Shown here piece by piece: positions 63,036-64,000 of a DNA stretch of 64,000 bases; within the stretch, counting starts at the first letter, position 1, and each line of letters begins with the position of its first letter. Source of the DNA: Thermotomaculum hydrothermale (GTDB lineage Bacteria > Acidobacteriota > Holophagae > Thermotomaculales > Thermotomaculaceae). The position numbers and the translations under genes are program-made. The notes under the pieces were generated by a model, which saw nothing but the letters and a program-made list of their open reading frames with translations, did not search any database and was not told the DNA's origin. The stretch lies in assembly GCF_016592575.1 (NCBI RefSeq), contig NZ_AP017470.1, forward strand, positions 2,242,501 through 2,306,500. Direction: 5' to 3'.

Positions 63036-63974
63036 ATGGAAAAAAAAGCAATGAGAGAAGGTTATGGTGAAACACTTGTAAAGTTAGGAAAAGAGAATGA
63101 GAATATTGTGGTTTTAGATGCCGACCTTTCAGGTTCTACCAAAACTGCAATGTTTGCAAAAGAGTTTCCTGAAAGGTTTTTCAATATGGGAATTGCAGAG
63201 CAGGATATGATTGCAACAGCTTCCGGGCTTGCTACAGTGGGCAAAATTCCATTTGCTTCTTCCTTTGCAATGTTTGCAACAGGAAGGGCGTGGGAAATAG
63301 TGAGGCAGGCTGTTTGCCTTGGAAATAAAAATGTAAAGATTTGTGCAACCCATGGTGGAATTACTGTGGGAGAAGACGGGGCAACCCATCAGGCTCTTGA
63401 AGATATTGCTTTAATGAGGGTTTTACCGAATATGTCAGTAATTGTTCCTGCAGATTACTATGAGGCAAAGAAGGCTGTTGAGTTTGCAGCAGAGTATAAA
63501 GGCCCTGTGTACATTAGAATGACAAGGTCTGCAACCCCTGTTATCTTTGATGAAAATTACTCTTTTGACTACGGGAAGGTTAGAGTTTTAAAAGAAGGCT
63601 CAGACATAACAGTTTTTGCATGTGGAGTTATGGTTGCTGAAAGTTTAAAGGCTGCTGAATTGCTTGAAGAAAAGGGTATTTCTGCAAAGGTTGTTAATGT
63701 TTCAACAATTAAGCCTATTGATGTTGAAGGAATTGTTAACGCTGTTTCAGATACAAAACTTGCTGTTACAGTTGAAGAGCACAATATAATAGGCGGTTTA
63801 GGTGGTGCAATTTCAGAGGTTTTAAGCGAAAATTACCCTGTAAAGATTAAGAGAATAGGAATGGAAGATAAATTTGGAAGGTCAGGAAAAGCTGGAGATT
63901 TGCTTGTTTACTTTGGCCTTGATGGAAATTCTATTGCTAAAAAAATTGAGGAGTTTTACAACAGCAATAAATGA
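63036..63974 (+). CDS. Transketolase C-terminal subunit
   Basis: 312 residues, with the pyrimidine-binding and C-terminal domains: GIAEQDMIATASGLATVGKIPFASSFAMFATGRAWE, THGGITVGEDGATHQALEDIALMR, and EEHNIIGGLGGAISEVLSE. It completes the enzyme encoded at 61594-62412. GGAG precedes the ATG; the gap to udk is 3 nt. Its stop overlaps the next ATG by 4 nt. Confidence 0.95.
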   Translation: MEKKAMREGYGETLVKLGKENENIVVLDADLSGSTKTAMFAKEFPERFFNMGIAEQDMIATASGLATVGKIPFASSFAMFATGRAWEIVRQAVCLGNKNVKICATHGGITVGEDGATHQALEDIALMRVLPNMSVIVPADYYEAKKAVEFAAEYKGPVYIRMTRSATPVIFDENYSFDYGKVRVLKEGSDITVFACGVMVAESLKAAELLEEKGISAKVVNVSTIKPIDVEGIVNAVSDTKLAVTVEEHNIIGGLGGAISEVLSENYPVKIKRIGMEDKFGRSGKAGDLLVYFGLDGNSIAKKIEEFYNSNK

Positions 63975-64000
63975 TTAAGTTTTACCATGTTTACAAGGCT
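63971..64000 (+). CDS. ftsE: Start of a likely FtsE cell-division ABC ATPase (cut by window edge)
   Basis: Ten codons from an ATG that overlaps the transketolase stop: MIKFYHVYKA. This matches the usual opening of FtsE (MIxFxxVxKxY). The rest is outside the window, so the call rests on ten residues. Confidence 0.4.
   Translation, partial: MIKFYHVYKA

Noticed and set aside
1-64000. CRISPR array, tRNA or rRNA genes, insertion sequences
   Set aside because: Read for regular spaced repeats, cloverleaf arms and transposase motifs on both strands; none were found.

Overview
The window comes from a Gram-negative bacterium with a low-GC, compact genome. Evidence for an outer membrane is an Omp85-type barrel with a C-terminal Phe, several lipoboxes, and a lipoprotein lytic transglycosylase. 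Arginine is read almost only from AGA/AGG codons, genes often overlap by 1-26 nt, and convergent genes overlap at their 3' ends. Gene content (oligopeptide transporter, alanine symporter, histidine ammonia-lyase and urocanase, proline dehydrogenase, acyl-CoA catabolism) suggests a peptide- and amino-acid-using heterotroph. Codon use hints at a thermophile. I cannot fix the phylum; an Acidobacteriota-like or deltaproteobacteria-like lineage is a guess from protein flavour. No tRNA, rRNA, CRISPR array, insertion sequence or phage gene was seen.

Layout. 1-2975 (-): OPT transporter (cut by the window edge), FHA-CpaF secretion ATPase, crotonase. 3113-5942 (+): alpha/beta hydrolase, epimerase, Xer recombinase. 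6025-9164 (+): a tight operon of a PTS-EIIA-like protein, a PII-like protein and two cation/proton antiporter-like proteins. 9158-11684: TSUP exporter, SO_0444-type metal efflux permease with an HMA domain, and a small zinc-ribbon membrane protein. 11911-16871 (+): DUF2065, hutH, hutU, ahcY, rpmB. 17229-24410 (+): a TetR-headed operon with an SCP2 protein, two DUF2148 Fe-S proteins, acyl-CoA ligase, acyl-CoA dehydrogenase, SCP-x-like thiolase and an SDR. 24583-32299 (-): katG, ugd, Omp85, thioredoxin lipoprotein, TPR protein. 32433-34108: M16 peptidase and NlpC/P60 lipoprotein. 34150-39474 (-): rrf2-sufCBDSU. 39726-45692: proline dehydrogenase, NtrY-like kinase, polyferredoxin membrane protein, eukaryote-type citrate synthase. 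45902-53772 (+): pseudo-receiver acidic protein, MltD-like transglycosylase, comM, lplA-like, purH, tdk. 53769-59856: hydrolase, rlmN, three small unknowns, alanine symporter, TPR-GGDEF cyclase. 59952-64000 (+): queD, queE, hemolysin III, two-subunit transketolase flanking udk, and the first ten codons of a likely ftsE.

The most unusual points are the TetR/DUF2148/acyl-CoA operon, the EIIA/PII/antiporter operon, a recurrent promoter layout in which a -10 box sits 6-10 nt upstream of a start codon that has no Shine-Dalgarno (suggesting leaderless mRNAs), and three reading frames each restored by adding one base to a homopolymer (tetR, queD, a secreted SHOCT-domain protein).
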